Shown one piece after another: positions 8,881-16,445 of a stretch of 43,165 bases of DNA. The notes beneath the pieces were generated by a model that ran no database searches, had not been told where the DNA came from, and worked only from the letters and a program-made list of their open reading frames with translations. The DNA lies in assembly GCA_015490605.1 (NCBI GenBank), contig WFXL01000150.1, positions 1 through 43,165 of the forward strand, given 5' to 3'. This stretch comes from Rhodospirillales bacterium (GTDB lineage: Bacteria; Pseudomonadota; Alphaproteobacteria; Geminicoccales; Geminicoccaceae). The position numbers and the translations under genes were made by a program. The stretch's first letter is position 1. Each line of letters opens with the position of its first letter.

Positions 8881-9225
8881 ATGGTGATGCGTCGCGAGGG
8901 AACCGTGGGCGCGGTCCAGGCCAGCGAGCGCCGCCTGTTCCGCCGCTACGAGACGGCGCTGCCGGCGCGCTTCGTGGTGGAGGGCGAGGAGGCGTTCGAC
9001 TGCGTGATCCGCGACCTCTCCCTCGGTGGAGCGCGGCTGGTGCCGGGCCGGCCGGAGCTCAGCGGCCGGACGGGCCGCCTGTGTTTCGAGGAGTTGTGGC
9101 ATCCGCCGGGGCTGCCGGCGCGGGTGGTGGCGGCGGATGAGGCGTGCGTGCGCCTCGCCTTCGAGCTCGACCCGCTGGCGGAACAGGCGCTGACCTTCTT
9201 CCTCGCGGCGGCGGTGCACGAGTGA
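8881..9225 (+). CDS. PilZ-domain protein (probable c-di-GMP binding)
   Basis: A 114-residue single-domain protein. The N-terminal [18 protein letters not shown] gives the basic RxxxR-type motif and [12 protein letters not shown] gives the (D/N)xSxxG motif; together they form the c-di-GMP binding site of PilZ domains. No other domain is attached, so it would act as a free adaptor. Its target is unknown. I chose the ATG at 8881, eight bases after GAGGAAGG, rather than the longer ORF-track frame. The gene stands alone on the plus strand, divergent from yebC, and is followed by about 760 non-coding bases. Confidence 0.85.
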   Translation: MVMRREGTVGAVQASERRLFRRYETALPARFVVEGEEAFDCVIRDLSLGGARLVPGRPELSGRTGRLCFEELWHPPGLPARVVAADEACVRLAFELDPLAEQALTFFLAAAVHE

Positions 9226-9984
9226 GGCGGTGCGGGGCGCGGCGTGCCACCGGTCGGAGTCCGCCCGCGCAGCCGCCTCCGGGGATGGGGGAGCGCGTGC
9301 TGATGCGCGACGGGCGCGGGCCGGTCGGTTGCCGCCAATCGAGGCGCCGAACCGCCGCCGGGCCCGCATGGGGTGGCGGAGCCGCTGGTGCGCACGCACG
9401 CACCCGGACAGCCCCCTGCGCTTGCGGGGGCAGTCGCGTCTGCCGCGTCTGCCCGAACGGCCAAAGACGGTCCCGCTCGCGCGGCTTTCTCATCCGAGCC
9501 CGCCGTCGATGCCCCGAGAGTCGTGAGGAGGTCTGATAGCCGAGCGGCATAAACGCACCCGTGAGTGGCGAAGAGGCCTGAGGGCCGGAACCGGCGCAAC
9601 CACCCACGTAGGCGGCGCGGGGGCCTGAGGGCCGAAGCTGGTCGCACAGGGCCGCGAGGCGGCGCCGGGTCTGTGGGCCAGCCGGCCGCCGATCGCCCGT
9701 GGCAAGCGCTCCGAGGGCCGGTGCCGGTGGCATCGGAGCCTGCGGGCGGTCAGGTGGTGGCGAGCAGCGCACGCGCGCTGTCCCCATGGGCTTTCGGGCC
9801 GCGGACGCGCACAGGCCATGGGGACGAAGCCAGCCACCCGCGCCAGGGGTCCGCCACCGGCGGGCGGAGGTTTTCGGACCGTGGGCCGGTGCCCACGGTC
9901 CGTGCAAGGCGGCGTCGGTCGCCGGGACGTCGGCCTCTGTATCGAAATGCGCCAGAGCGGCCGGTGTTGCAGCTCCGGCGACCC
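9226..9984. other. Long G+C-rich non-coding gap with hairpins
   Basis: Both neighbours end here (pilZ from the left, thiY from the right), so this is a convergent gap, unusually long for this packed window. The ORF track shows frames on both strands, but they overlap real genes, have skewed Arg/Pro/Ala composition and show no family motif. Seen in it: a bulged hairpin at 9411-9431 (GCCCCC...GGGGGC), a direct repeat GGCCTGAGGGCCG at 9575-9587 and 9622-9634, an inverted pair GTCCCCATGG/CCATGGGGAC at 9780-9789 and 9816-9825, and the perfect hairpin at 9876-9901. I see no tRNA or known riboswitch. It could hold terminators, a small RNA or a decayed gene. Confidence 0.6.
9876..9901. repeat. Perfect 11-bp stem, 4-base loop hairpin
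   Basis: GGACCGTGGGC, loop CGGT, then GCCCACGGTCC. On the minus strand it lies downstream of the thiY stop (about 85 bases past it) and is followed by GAAAACC rather than a T-run, so it is not a textbook intrinsic terminator, but its strength suggests transcription stopping or mRNA 3'-end protection for the thiamine operon. Confidence 0.6.
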
Positions 9985-10926
9985 TCAGCGGCGGGCGAAC
10001 AGGTCGACGGCGTAGGTCTCTACCGGCGGGGTCTCGCGCAAAAGGCCACGATCTTTGAGGAAGGCGGCAAAGCGGGCGTAGCGGCCCACATCCAGTGCCG
10101 CCGGGCGCAGCGCGAAGCGCGGCAGGGTATCGTACCAGGCGCGGCGGTTGAGCTCATCATCCAGCTCGCGGCCGCTTTTGCGGAAGATCTCCCAGCCCTC
10201 GTCGGAATGGTTCACGAGCCACAGGGTGGCGCGCTCCACTGCCCGCAGGAAGGCCTTGAAGCGGGGATCATCCAGGCGGTCGCGGCGGGCCACATAGATC
10301 AGCTCATCATAGGCCGGCACCCCCTCCTCCTCGGGGTAGAAGGCGCGCCCCTCACGCCCCTCGAGGGCCAGCTGGTTGAGCTCGAAATTGCGGAAGGCGC
10401 CGATCACCGCATCCACCTGGCCCGACAGCAGCGCCGGCGTGAGATTGAAGTTGACGTTGATAAGCTCCACCGAGTCGAGCGTAAGGCCCGCGCGCGCCAG
10501 CATCGTGCCCAAAAGCGCATCCTCGAAGCCGCTTACCGAAAAGCCGATGCGGCGGCCGGCCAGATCCTCGATCCGGCGGATGGGGCTGTCGGCCAGCACC
10601 ACCAGCGAATTGAGGGGGGTGGCCACGAGCGTGCCGATGCGCACCAGCGGCAGCCCCTCCTGCACCTGGAGGTGGAGCTGGGGCTGGTAGGAGACCGCCA
10701 GATCCGCCCGTCCCGCCGCCACCAGCTTGGGCGGATCGTTGGGATCGGTCGGCGGCACCAGCTCCACGTCAAGCCCCTCCTCGGCGAAAAAGCCCTTCTC
10801 GCGGGCGATCACCAGCGGGCCGTGGTCGGGGTTGACGAACCAGTCGAGGATCAGGGTGAGGCGTTCGGCGGCGGCCGCCGGTGCCGCCAGCAGGCCCAGG
10901 AGGAGTGTGATGATGAGGCGTTTCAT
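9985..10926 (-). CDS. thiY: Thiamine-precursor (pyrimidine) ABC transporter substrate-binding protein
   Basis: The protein resembles ThiY of the ThiXYZ importer, which brings in the thiamine pyrimidine breakdown product formylaminopyrimidine for salvage. The 313-residue protein has a Sec signal peptide (MKRLIITLLLGLLAAPAAAA) and the NMT1/THI5-like fold: LILDWFVNPDHGPLVIAREKG near residue 25, PPKLVAAGRADLAVSYQPQ, and DLAGRRIGFSVSGFEDALL. I chose the ATG at 10926, which overlaps the thiX stop, over the longer track start at 11370. It is the last gene of the riboswitch-controlled operon. The true ligand could be formylaminopyrimidine, HMP or a related pyrimidine. Confidence 0.9.
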   Translation of the reverse strand: MKRLIITLLLGLLAAPAAAAERLTLILDWFVNPDHGPLVIAREKGFFAEEGLDVELVPPTDPNDPPKLVAAGRADLAVSYQPQLHLQVQEGLPLVRIGTLVATPLNSLVVLADSPIRRIEDLAGRRIGFSVSGFEDALLGTMLARAGLTLDSVELINVNFNLTPALLSGQVDAVIGAFRNFELNQLALEGREGRAFYPEEEGVPAYDELIYVARRDRLDDPRFKAFLRAVERATLWLVNHSDEGWEIFRKSGRELDDELNRRAWYDTLPRFALRPAALDVGRYARFAAFLKDRGLLRETPPVETYAVDLFARR

Positions 10927-11693
10927 GGGCGTTCTCCGTGGCTGGTCGGGGTCAGGGTTTCCCTTTGCCAGTAGACCAGGCGGGCGGTGAGTCGGTCGAC
11001 CGCCGCCCACAGGGCGATGGCCATGGCCGCCAGCAGCACCAGTGCGGCAAACACCAGATCCACCTGCAGGCGGGCGTTGGCGTGCAGCATCAGAAAGCCG
11101 AGGCCGCGGCTGGCACCGACCCACTCGCCGATGACCGCGCCGATGGGGGCCACCGCCGCCGCCACCCGCAGCCCGCCCGCCAGCGCCGGCAGCGCCGCTG
11201 GCACCCGCAGCTCCAGCAGGATCCTGAGCGGACGCGCATCCATCACCCGGGCGAGCTCGAGCCAGGCGGGATCGGTGCGCCGCAGTCCCTCGAAGAAGGC
11301 GGCGGTCACCGGAAAGAAGATGATCAGCAGCGCCATGGCCACCTTGGAGGCGAGGCCATAGCCGAACCACAGCACCAGCAGCGGTGCCAGAGCGAACACC
11401 GGAATCGCTTGGCTTGCCACCAGCACCGGCTCGAGCCAGCGGCGCAGCGGGCGGAAGGCGGCCAGAGCCGCCGCCGCCAGCACGCCGAGGAGGGTGCCCA
11501 GCACCAGCCCCAGGAGGATCTCCAAAAGCGTGGTGAGACCGTGCTGCAGCAGCAGATCGCCATCCCGCAGCATCCGCTGCGCCACCGCCAGCGGCCCCGG
11601 GAGGATGTAGCGGGGGAGCCCGGCAAGCCGCACCAGGAGCTCCCAGGCGGCCAGCAGGCCGGCAGCCGTCACGAGCGGGCGGAGGCCGCGCAC
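10923..11693 (-). CDS. thiX: Thiamine-precursor ABC transporter permease
   Basis: This 256-residue inner-membrane permease belongs to the BPD type family shared with SsuC and TauC, with about six membrane segments. An N-terminal LPRYILPGPLAVAQRML matches the family, and the EAA-like cytoplasmic loop LARVMDARPLRILLELRVPAALPALAGGL is where the ATPase docks. With ThiZ and ThiY it makes an ABC importer. The start is GTG (11693) and overlaps the thiZ end by 25 bases; the stop overlaps the thiY start. The context (TPP riboswitch, thiMED) gives the substrate class. Confidence 0.9.
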   Translation of the reverse strand: MRGLRPLVTAAGLLAAWELLVRLAGLPRYILPGPLAVAQRMLRDGDLLLQHGLTTLLEILLGLVLGTLLGVLAAAALAAFRPLRRWLEPVLVASQAIPVFALAPLLVLWFGYGLASKVAMALLIIFFPVTAAFFEGLRRTDPAWLELARVMDARPLRILLELRVPAALPALAGGLRVAAAVAPIGAVIGEWVGASRGLGFLMLHANARLQVDLVFAALVLLAAMAIALWAAVDRLTARLVYWQRETLTPTSHGERP

Positions 11694-12454
11694 GGTCCCG
11701 TCTCCTCCGCGAGGGTGGCCGAGGCCAGGAGCTCCCGCAGCAGCTCCGCCTCCCGCTGAAGCAGGGCGGGGTCGGCGGGATCGCGCGGCGGCTCGCCCGG
11801 CGGTGGCGCCACCTCCCGCAACCGCGCCGGCCGCCCGCCCATCACCAGCACCCGGTGGGCCAGCCGCAGCGCTTCCCGGGGGCTGTGGGTTACCAGCAGC
11901 ACGGTGCGATCCCGCAGCAGGTCCGCCGCCAGCTCCTGCAGCCGATGGCGGGTGATGGCATCCAGGGCTGAGAAGGGCTCGTCCATGAGCACCACCGGCC
12001 GTTCCTCCATCAGCGTGCGCGCGAGCGCCACCCGCTGGCGCATGCCGCCCGAGAGGGTGGCCGGCAGATCACGCTCGCGCCCGGCCAGGCCGAGACGGGC
12101 CAGCAGCGCATCCGCCCGGCGTTCGAGTTCGGCCGCGCGCGCCCGGCGTGTCCCCCGCAGCCGATGGCCCAGGAGCACATTCTCGCGCACCGACAGCCAC
12201 GGCAGCAGCAGGTCCTGCTGGGCCATCAGCGCGATCCGCCCGGCCAGCGGCCGGCCATCATCGGTGATCACCAGCGCGCCCGGCACGAGCCCGGCCAGCA
12301 GCCGCAGCAGGGTGGTCTTACCCACCCCCGACGGACCCAGAAGACAGGTCCAGCGGCCGGCCTCGAGCCTGAGACGGAAATTCTCGAACAGCAGCCGGCC
12401 GCCCAGCTCGAGCCGGGGAATGCCGAGGGTGATGGCGGGTGGGCGCTCAAGCAC
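11669..12454 (-). CDS. thiZ: Thiamine-precursor ABC transporter ATP-binding protein
   Basis: The ATPase energises the ThiXY importer. In 261 residues it shows Walker A GPSGVGKTTL, a Q-loop (MAQQDLLLPWLSV), the signature LSGGMRQRVALARTL, Walker B VVLMDEPFSALD and the switch VTHSPREAL. The ORF track runs the frame up to 13141, but that part is a shadow of the TRAP-protein gene. No ATG fits; I chose the GTG at 12454, which overlaps the upstream stop by 8 bases (GTGCTTGA) and gives a normal length. Confidence in the family is high, in the exact start moderate. Confidence 0.9.
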   Translation of the reverse strand: MLERPPAITLGIPRLELGGRLLFENFRLRLEAGRWTCLLGPSGVGKTTLLRLLAGLVPGALVITDDGRPLAGRIALMAQQDLLLPWLSVRENVLLGHRLRGTRRARAAELERRADALLARLGLAGRERDLPATLSGGMRQRVALARTLMEERPVVLMDEPFSALDAITRHRLQELAADLLRDRTVLLVTHSPREALRLAHRVLVMGGRPARLREVAPPPGEPPRDPADPALLQREAELLRELLASATLAEETGPCAASARS

Positions 12455-13526
12455 CGAGGCGGGCCTCCAGGAACCCCATGATCGACACCCGCGGCCATGC
12501 GCCCAGCTCCTCCAGCATGGCGCGATAGGAGCGGTAGATGCGCCCGCTGATCCCCGGCCGGTTGAACTGGGCCAGCACCTCGCGGGCCTGCCGGCGGGCG
12601 GCGGCGATGACATCGGCGGGAAAGCGCCGCAGTTGGACACCGTGGCGGGTGGTGAGGGCCCGCAGGGCGGCCGCATTGCGCCGCTCGGACTCCGCCAGCG
12701 CATAGGCGTTCTCGGCGCGGCAGGCCTCCGCCACCACCGCCCGCAGCTCCTCATCCAGCGCCGCCCACGCCGCGCGGTTGACCAGCGCCTCGCCGGTGCC
12801 GTTGGGCTCGTGCAGGCCGGGCCAGTAGTAGTAGCGGGCCACCTTGTGGAAGCCCAGGGCGAGGTCGCTCGCGGGTCCGGCGAACTCGGCGGCATCGATG
12901 GCACCGCTCTGCAGCGCCGGCAGGATCTCACCCGGCGGCAGCGACACCTGGACGATGCCGAAGGGGGCATAGAGCTCGCCGCCGAGCCCGGGCATCCGCC
13001 AGCGCAGTCCGCGCAGGTCGGCGGCCGAGCGGATCTCATGGCGGAACCAGCCGCCCATGGACATGCCGGTGTTGCCGGCCATGAAGGGCTTGACGCCGAA
13101 GTCGGCATAGAGCTCGTCCCACAGGGCTTGGCCGCCGCCATGCTCGATCCAGGCCGTGTGCTCGAGCGGGGTCAGCCCCATGGGGGCGGCGGTGAACAGG
13201 GCGGCCACCTTGGCCTTGCCCATCCAGAACAGCGCCGCGCTGTGGCCCATCTCGGCCACGCCCCGCCCCACCGCATCCAGCACCTCGAAGGCCGGCACCA
13301 GCTCGCCGGCGGCGTGGAGCTCCACCACCAGGCGGCCGCCGGACATGGCGGCGATGCGCTCGGCCAGCCGCCGGGCGGTCACGCCGGGACCGGGGAGATC
13401 CCGCGGCCAGCTGGTGACCATGCGCCAGCGATGATGTCGGGCCGCGCGCACCACCCGGGGCGCTGCGAGGGGGGCTGCGGCGGTGGCGGCGAGGGCGCTG
13501 CGACGGGTGAGACTCACGGTTGCCAT
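12447..13526 (-). CDS. TRAP-transporter-type periplasmic binding protein (TakP/DctP family)
   Basis: The 359-residue protein has a twin-arginine-like signal (TRRSALA, then an Ala-rich core and AAPRVVRA) and a DctP-fold binding domain. Stretches such as WPRDLPGPGVTARRLAERI, AAGELVPAFEVLDAVGRG, GGGQALWDELYADFGVKPFM, AGNTGMSMGGWFRHEI and LPPGEILPALQSGAIDAAE match the TakP branch, whose known members bind 2-oxo acids. The arginine of the WFR/GLRWRMPG region that usually holds a carboxylate is present. No TRAP membrane subunits (DctQ or DctM) are in the window. It lies inside the thiamine operon between thiD and thiZ, overlapping both, so it is co-expressed with them; it may serve a distant TRAP permease or bind a thiamine precursor. 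Confidence 0.88.
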   Translation of the reverse strand: MATVSLTRRSALAATAAAPLAAPRVVRAARHHRWRMVTSWPRDLPGPGVTARRLAERIAAMSGGRLVVELHAAGELVPAFEVLDAVGRGVAEMGHSAALFWMGKAKVAALFTAAPMGLTPLEHTAWIEHGGGQALWDELYADFGVKPFMAGNTGMSMGGWFRHEIRSAADLRGLRWRMPGLGGELYAPFGIVQVSLPPGEILPALQSGAIDAAEFAGPASDLALGFHKVARYYYWPGLHEPNGTGEALVNRAAWAALDEELRAVVAEACRAENAYALAESERRNAAALRALTTRHGVQLRRFPADVIAAARRQAREVLAQFNRPGISGRIYRSYRAMLEELGAWPRVSIMGFLEARLGA

Positions 13527-14338
13527 CCCTCCAGATGGGGCCAGAGATGCCAGAAGTGGTGGACCGGGCCGTGGCCGTGGCCGATGCCAAGGGCATCGGC
13601 ATGGCGCAGGGCGCCGGTGAGGTAGCGTTTGGCCAGCGCCACCGCCTCGGGCAGGGGGCGGCCGCGGGCTAGCCAGGCGGCGATGGCGGCGGCCAGGGTG
13701 CAGCCGGTGCCGTGGGTGTTGGCGGTGGCCACCCGCTCGGCCTCAAGCCAGTGGAGTTCGCCCCCCACCAGCAGCAGATCGGGGCTTTCCGCCGCACCCA
13801 GATGGCCACCCTTGAGGAGCACATTGCGGGCCCCCAGCCCCTGCAGGCGGGCGGCAAGCCGACCCATGTGGCGGCGCTCGCGGACGGGCTCTGCGCCCGC
13901 CAGCACCGCCGCCTCGGGCAGATTGGGGGTGATGAGGTCGGCAAGCGGCAACAGATGGCGCCGCAGCGCCGCCACCGCCTCCTCACGCAACAGCCGATCC
14001 CCGCTCTTGGCCACCATCACCGGATCGAGCACGATCCAGCGCGGGCGCCAGTGGCGCAGGCGCTCGGCCACCGCCTCGATGATGTCGGCATCCGCCAGCA
14101 TGCCGATCTTGACGGCATCGATGCGGATGTCGGCGAAGACGGCATCCATCTGAGCGGCCACGAAATCCGCCGGCACCTCATGGATGGCGGTGACGGCGCG
14201 GGTGTTCTGGGCGGTGAGGGCGGTGAGCACCGAGGCCCCGTAGACGCCGAGGGCCGAGAAGGTCTTGAGATCGGCCTGGATGCCGGCCCCGCCACCCGAA
14301 TCCGAACCGGCGATGGTGAGCGCCGTGGGCACACTCAT
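13514..14338 (-). CDS. thiD: Hydroxymethylpyrimidine/phosphomethylpyrimidine kinase
   Basis: ThiD phosphorylates HMP to HMP-P and then to HMP-PP. The 274-residue protein starts [20 protein letters not shown], the family signature, with [20 protein letters not shown] after it. The anion hole and catalytic loop [20 protein letters not shown] lie near residue 210, and [13 protein letters not shown] in the middle. I chose the ATG at 14338 (overlapping the thiE stop as ATGA) over the track start at 15130, which is read-through of thiE. The C-terminal [19 protein letters not shown] is a little longer than usual and His/Trp-rich, as in many proteobacterial ThiD. Confidence 0.96.
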   Translation of the reverse strand: MSVPTALTIAGSDSGGGAGIQADLKTFSALGVYGASVLTALTAQNTRAVTAIHEVPADFVAAQMDAVFADIRIDAVKIGMLADADIIEAVAERLRHWRPRWIVLDPVMVAKSGDRLLREEAVAALRRHLLPLADLITPNLPEAAVLAGAEPVRERRHMGRLAARLQGLGARNVLLKGGHLGAAESPDLLLVGGELHWLEAERVATANTHGTGCTLAAAIAAWLARGRPLPEAVALAKRYLTGALRHADALGIGHGHGPVHHFWHLWPHLEGWQP

Positions 14339-15009
14339 GGCTCCTCCCTCCCGCGCATGCTCAGGGCCGATTCGACCACCGCCCGCAGCCTTCGGGCGGC
14401 GGCCTCGATGTCCTCGGCCAGGAACAGGGCGCCGATCACCGCCACCCCATCGGCCCCCGCCCGGATCACGGCGGCCGCATTGGCGGCACTGATGCCGGCG
14501 ATGGCCACCACCGGAAAGCCGGGGGCCCGCCGGCGCAGCCGCGTGATCAGCCGGGCGAGCCCGGCCGGTCCCAGCGGCGGGTCGCCGGGGTCCTTGCTGG
14601 TGGTGGGAAAGACCGGGCCGAGACCGGCATAGTCGGCGATCGCAGGATCGATGGCGTCCACCTCCTCGGGACGGTGGGCGGTCACGCCGATGACGCGGTC
14701 CGCGCCCAGGAGACGGCGGGCATCGGCCGGCGCCATGTCCTCGCGCCCGAGGTGCACGCCGGCAGCGTCTGCGGCTAGGGCCACATCCACCCGGTCGTTC
14801 ACGATCAGCGGCACCCCCAGGGGCTGGAGCCGGCTCCTGAGGGTTCGGGCCAGCGCCACCAGGCGCCGGGTGTTGCCGCCCTTGTCCCGCAGCTGCACCA
14901 GGGTGGCACCGCCGCGCACCGCCGCCTCGGCCGCCGCCACGGGATCGCGGCCGCAGGTCAGGCCGGGGTCGAGGATGGCGTAGAGCCGGAGGTCCAAAGG
15001 CGGTTTCAT
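14335..15009 (-). CDS. thiE: Thiamine phosphate synthase
   Basis: ThiE joins HMP-PP and thiazole phosphate to give thiamine monophosphate. In 224 residues it shows the TIM-barrel motifs of the family: [28 protein letters not shown] (pyrophosphate and pyrimidine binding), [34 protein letters not shown] (thiazole phosphate loop) and [20 protein letters not shown] overlaps couple it to thiM before and thiD after. Confidence 0.96.
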   Translation of the reverse strand: MKPPLDLRLYAILDPGLTCGRDPVAAAEAAVRGGATLVQLRDKGGNTRRLVALARTLRSRLQPLGVPLIVNDRVDVALAADAAGVHLGREDMAPADARRLLGADRVIGVTAHRPEEVDAIDPAIADYAGLGPVFPTTSKDPGDPPLGPAGLARLITRLRRRAPGFPVVAIAGISAANAAAVIRAGADGVAVIGALFLAEDIEAAARRLRAVVESALSMRGREEP

Positions 15010-15779
15010 CGCACCCGTGCCCGCTCATGCAGCAGAGTGGGGGTGAGGGCGTAGAGGGAATCCAGCAGACGGGCGGCCAGCGTCCCCGGCCCCGCAGCCT
15101 CGAAGGCGGCCACTTCGGCGGCCACGCCATAGACCAGGGTGCAGGCGGCGGCGGCCTCGAAGGGATCGCCGTGGACCGCGAGGAAGGCGCCGGTCAGGGC
15201 CGAGAGGGCACAGCCGGTGGCGGTAAGGCGGTCCAAAAGCGCGGTGCCGTTGCCGATCTCAAGGGTGCGACGGCCATCGGTGACGAGATCTGTGGGGCCG
15301 CTTACGGCCAGCACCAGCCCCGCGCGCCGGGCCCACGCAGCCACCACTTCGGGCTCGCTGGAGCCCACCAGCGCCGTCGCCTCACAGCGGTTGAGCCGCA
15401 CCACCCGCGGGCTCTGGGCCAGCAGCTCGTGGGTGAGGGTGTTGCGCGCACCGCTGAGCTCGAGCTTGACCGGATCCAGAAGCCAGGGCGTGCGGCGGCG
15501 GATGGCCTGGCCCACGGCCAGGCGTGCGGCCAGCTCCCGCTCGGCATCGAGCATGCCGAGATTGACCACGAGGGCGTCGGCCGCGCGCACGAAGTCCACC
15601 ACATCCCGCACCCGGATGGTCATGGAGGGGATTGCGCCGGCGGCGGTGAGCACATCGGCCGAGCGCTGGGCCGCCACCGGACTGGTCAGCACATGGACGC
15701 GCGGCCGCAGGCGGCGGAGGCGCTCGAGGATCTCGCCGGCACGGTGGCTGAGGGCGCGGGCGGGGTCAGAAGGCTGCAT
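15006..15779 (-). CDS. thiM: Hydroxyethylthiazole kinase
   Basis: ThiM phosphorylates salvaged hydroxyethylthiazole. The 257-residue protein has the ribokinase-like fold with VHVLTSPVAAQRSADVLTAAGAIPSM, where a Thr-Ser-Pro replaces the usual TN-xV form, WLLDPVKLELSGARNTLTHELL, RLNRCEATALVG and the catalytic loop LTATGCALSALTGAFLA. I chose the ATG at 15779 with GGGGGA five bases upstream; the track start at 15842 is a TTG inside the riboswitch. It is the first gene of the operon, so its translation is the likely control point of the leader. Confidence 0.9.
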   Translation of the reverse strand: MQPSDPARALSHRAGEILERLRRLRPRVHVLTSPVAAQRSADVLTAAGAIPSMTIRVRDVVDFVRAADALVVNLGMLDAERELAARLAVGQAIRRRTPWLLDPVKLELSGARNTLTHELLAQSPRVVRLNRCEATALVGSSEPEVVAAWARRAGLVLAVSGPTDLVTDGRRTLEIGNGTALLDRLTATGCALSALTGAFLAVHGDPFEAAAACTLVYGVAAEVAAFEAAGPGTLAARLLDSLYALTPTLLHERARVR

Positions 15780-15817
15780 CACCGTCCCCCGGGCACGGGC
15801 CGGTCGGGGGACGATGC
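15776..15817 (-). promoter_or_regulatory. Hairpin covering thiM ribosome binding site and start codon
   Basis: In the RNA (minus strand) GCATC-GTCCCCCG, a 13-base loop, CGGGGGAC-GGT-GATGC folds into a 13-bp stem with a three-base bulge. The 3' arm contains the Shine-Dalgarno GGGGGA and the ATG of thiM (in GATGC). It lies 19-60 bases after the TPP aptamer. This is a typical translation-blocking expression platform. The pairing is seen directly; the switching is inferred. Confidence 0.75.
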
Positions 15818-15835
15818 GGGCACGGGCGTGTCGGC

Positions 15836-15933
15836 ATCTCAATTCCCTCCGCCGGTGTTAACCGGATCAGGTTCGACGGGTTGCCGCGAGGCTACGCGGC
15901 TCTCAGCGCCTTCCCGGCGCACCCCGTTGAGAT
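15836..15933 (-). ncRNA. TPP riboswitch (THI element)
   Basis: On the minus strand the leader contains ACGGGGTGC, GCTGAGA, ACCCGTCGAACCTGATC and CCGGTTAACACCGGCGGAGGGA in order, which is the conserved thiamine-pyrophosphate aptamer. P1 is closed by ATCTCAA (15927-15933) and TTGAGAT (15836-15842), a perfect seven-base pairing. GCTGAGA and CCTGATC are the pyrimidine-sensing segments. It precedes thiM and would shut down thiM-thiE-thiD-TRAP-thiZXY when TPP is plentiful. Confidence 0.97.
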
Positions 15934-16058
15934 CCCGGAGCAAGATGGAGCATCCGTCGGGTGCCGGCAAGGGGCGGGCGGGATATGGCGCCCCGTGCCA
16001 CCAGCGCCCGCTTCTGGGCCCCGCCCCGGCGGCAACGCCCGGAGCGACAGCGGGGGCG

Positions 16059-16445
16059 TCAGTCGAGGGCCAAGAGGGCCGCCAGGGCGGCCTCGCTGCG
16101 GGCGAGCACCCAGCCGTCCAGACGGCACAGGCGACGATGGGCGAAGTCCTCGCGGATCCGGCGGGCACACCAGGCGCGCCAGCGCGGGCCATCCCAGGAG
16201 GGGTCAGGTGCTTCGCCGTCACCGGTCAGCATCCGCAGGAGGGCCGCACGGTCGCGGGGCATGAGCTCCCGGTCCAAGAGCTGCCGGCCGAGGCGGCGGA
16301 AGGCCTCGGGGTGCTGCAGCGAGGTCCTAAGCCGGCCGAGGGGATCACCCACGCTGGCCGCGGCCTTCAGGCGGCTCCAGGGTCGCAGGATGGCGGTGGC
16401 GGCCACAAGACGCAGCAGCCAGCGACGGCTGAAGGGCAGGCTCAT
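16059..16445 (-). CDS. Small Tat-signal protein, likely partner subunit of the GMC oxidoreductase
   Basis: A 128-residue protein with a twin-arginine N-terminus: SRRWLLRLVAATAIL near residues 6-20, then a helical, Arg/Leu-rich body (PEAFRRLGRQLL, WRAWCARRIREDF, GWVLARSEAALAAL). It starts at an ATG overlapping the GMC stop as ATGA. In gluconate 2-dehydrogenase, fructose dehydrogenase and related enzymes, a small Tat-signal subunit carries the signal-less flavoprotein across the membrane; size, signal and position fit that role. I see no strong sequence match to name the family, so the function is inference. Confidence 0.65.
   Translation of the reverse strand: MSLPFSRRWLLRLVAATAILRPWSRLKAAASVGDPLGRLRTSLQHPEAFRRLGRQLLDRELMPRDRAALLRMLTGDGEAPDPSWDGPRWRAWCARRIREDFAHRRLCRLDGWVLARSEAALAALLALD

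Noticed and set aside
9059-9907. 282-residue minus-strand ORF over pilZ and the gap
   Set aside because: Overlaps pilZ antisense, Arg/Pro/Ala-rich composition, no motif.
9565-10974. 469-residue plus-strand ORF
   Set aside because: Most of it is antisense to thiY; the His/Gln-rich pattern is typical of a shadow frame.
15006-15842. TTG start at 15842 for thiM
   Set aside because: It lies within the P1 strand of the TPP aptamer and adds an Arg-rich leader not found in ThiM.
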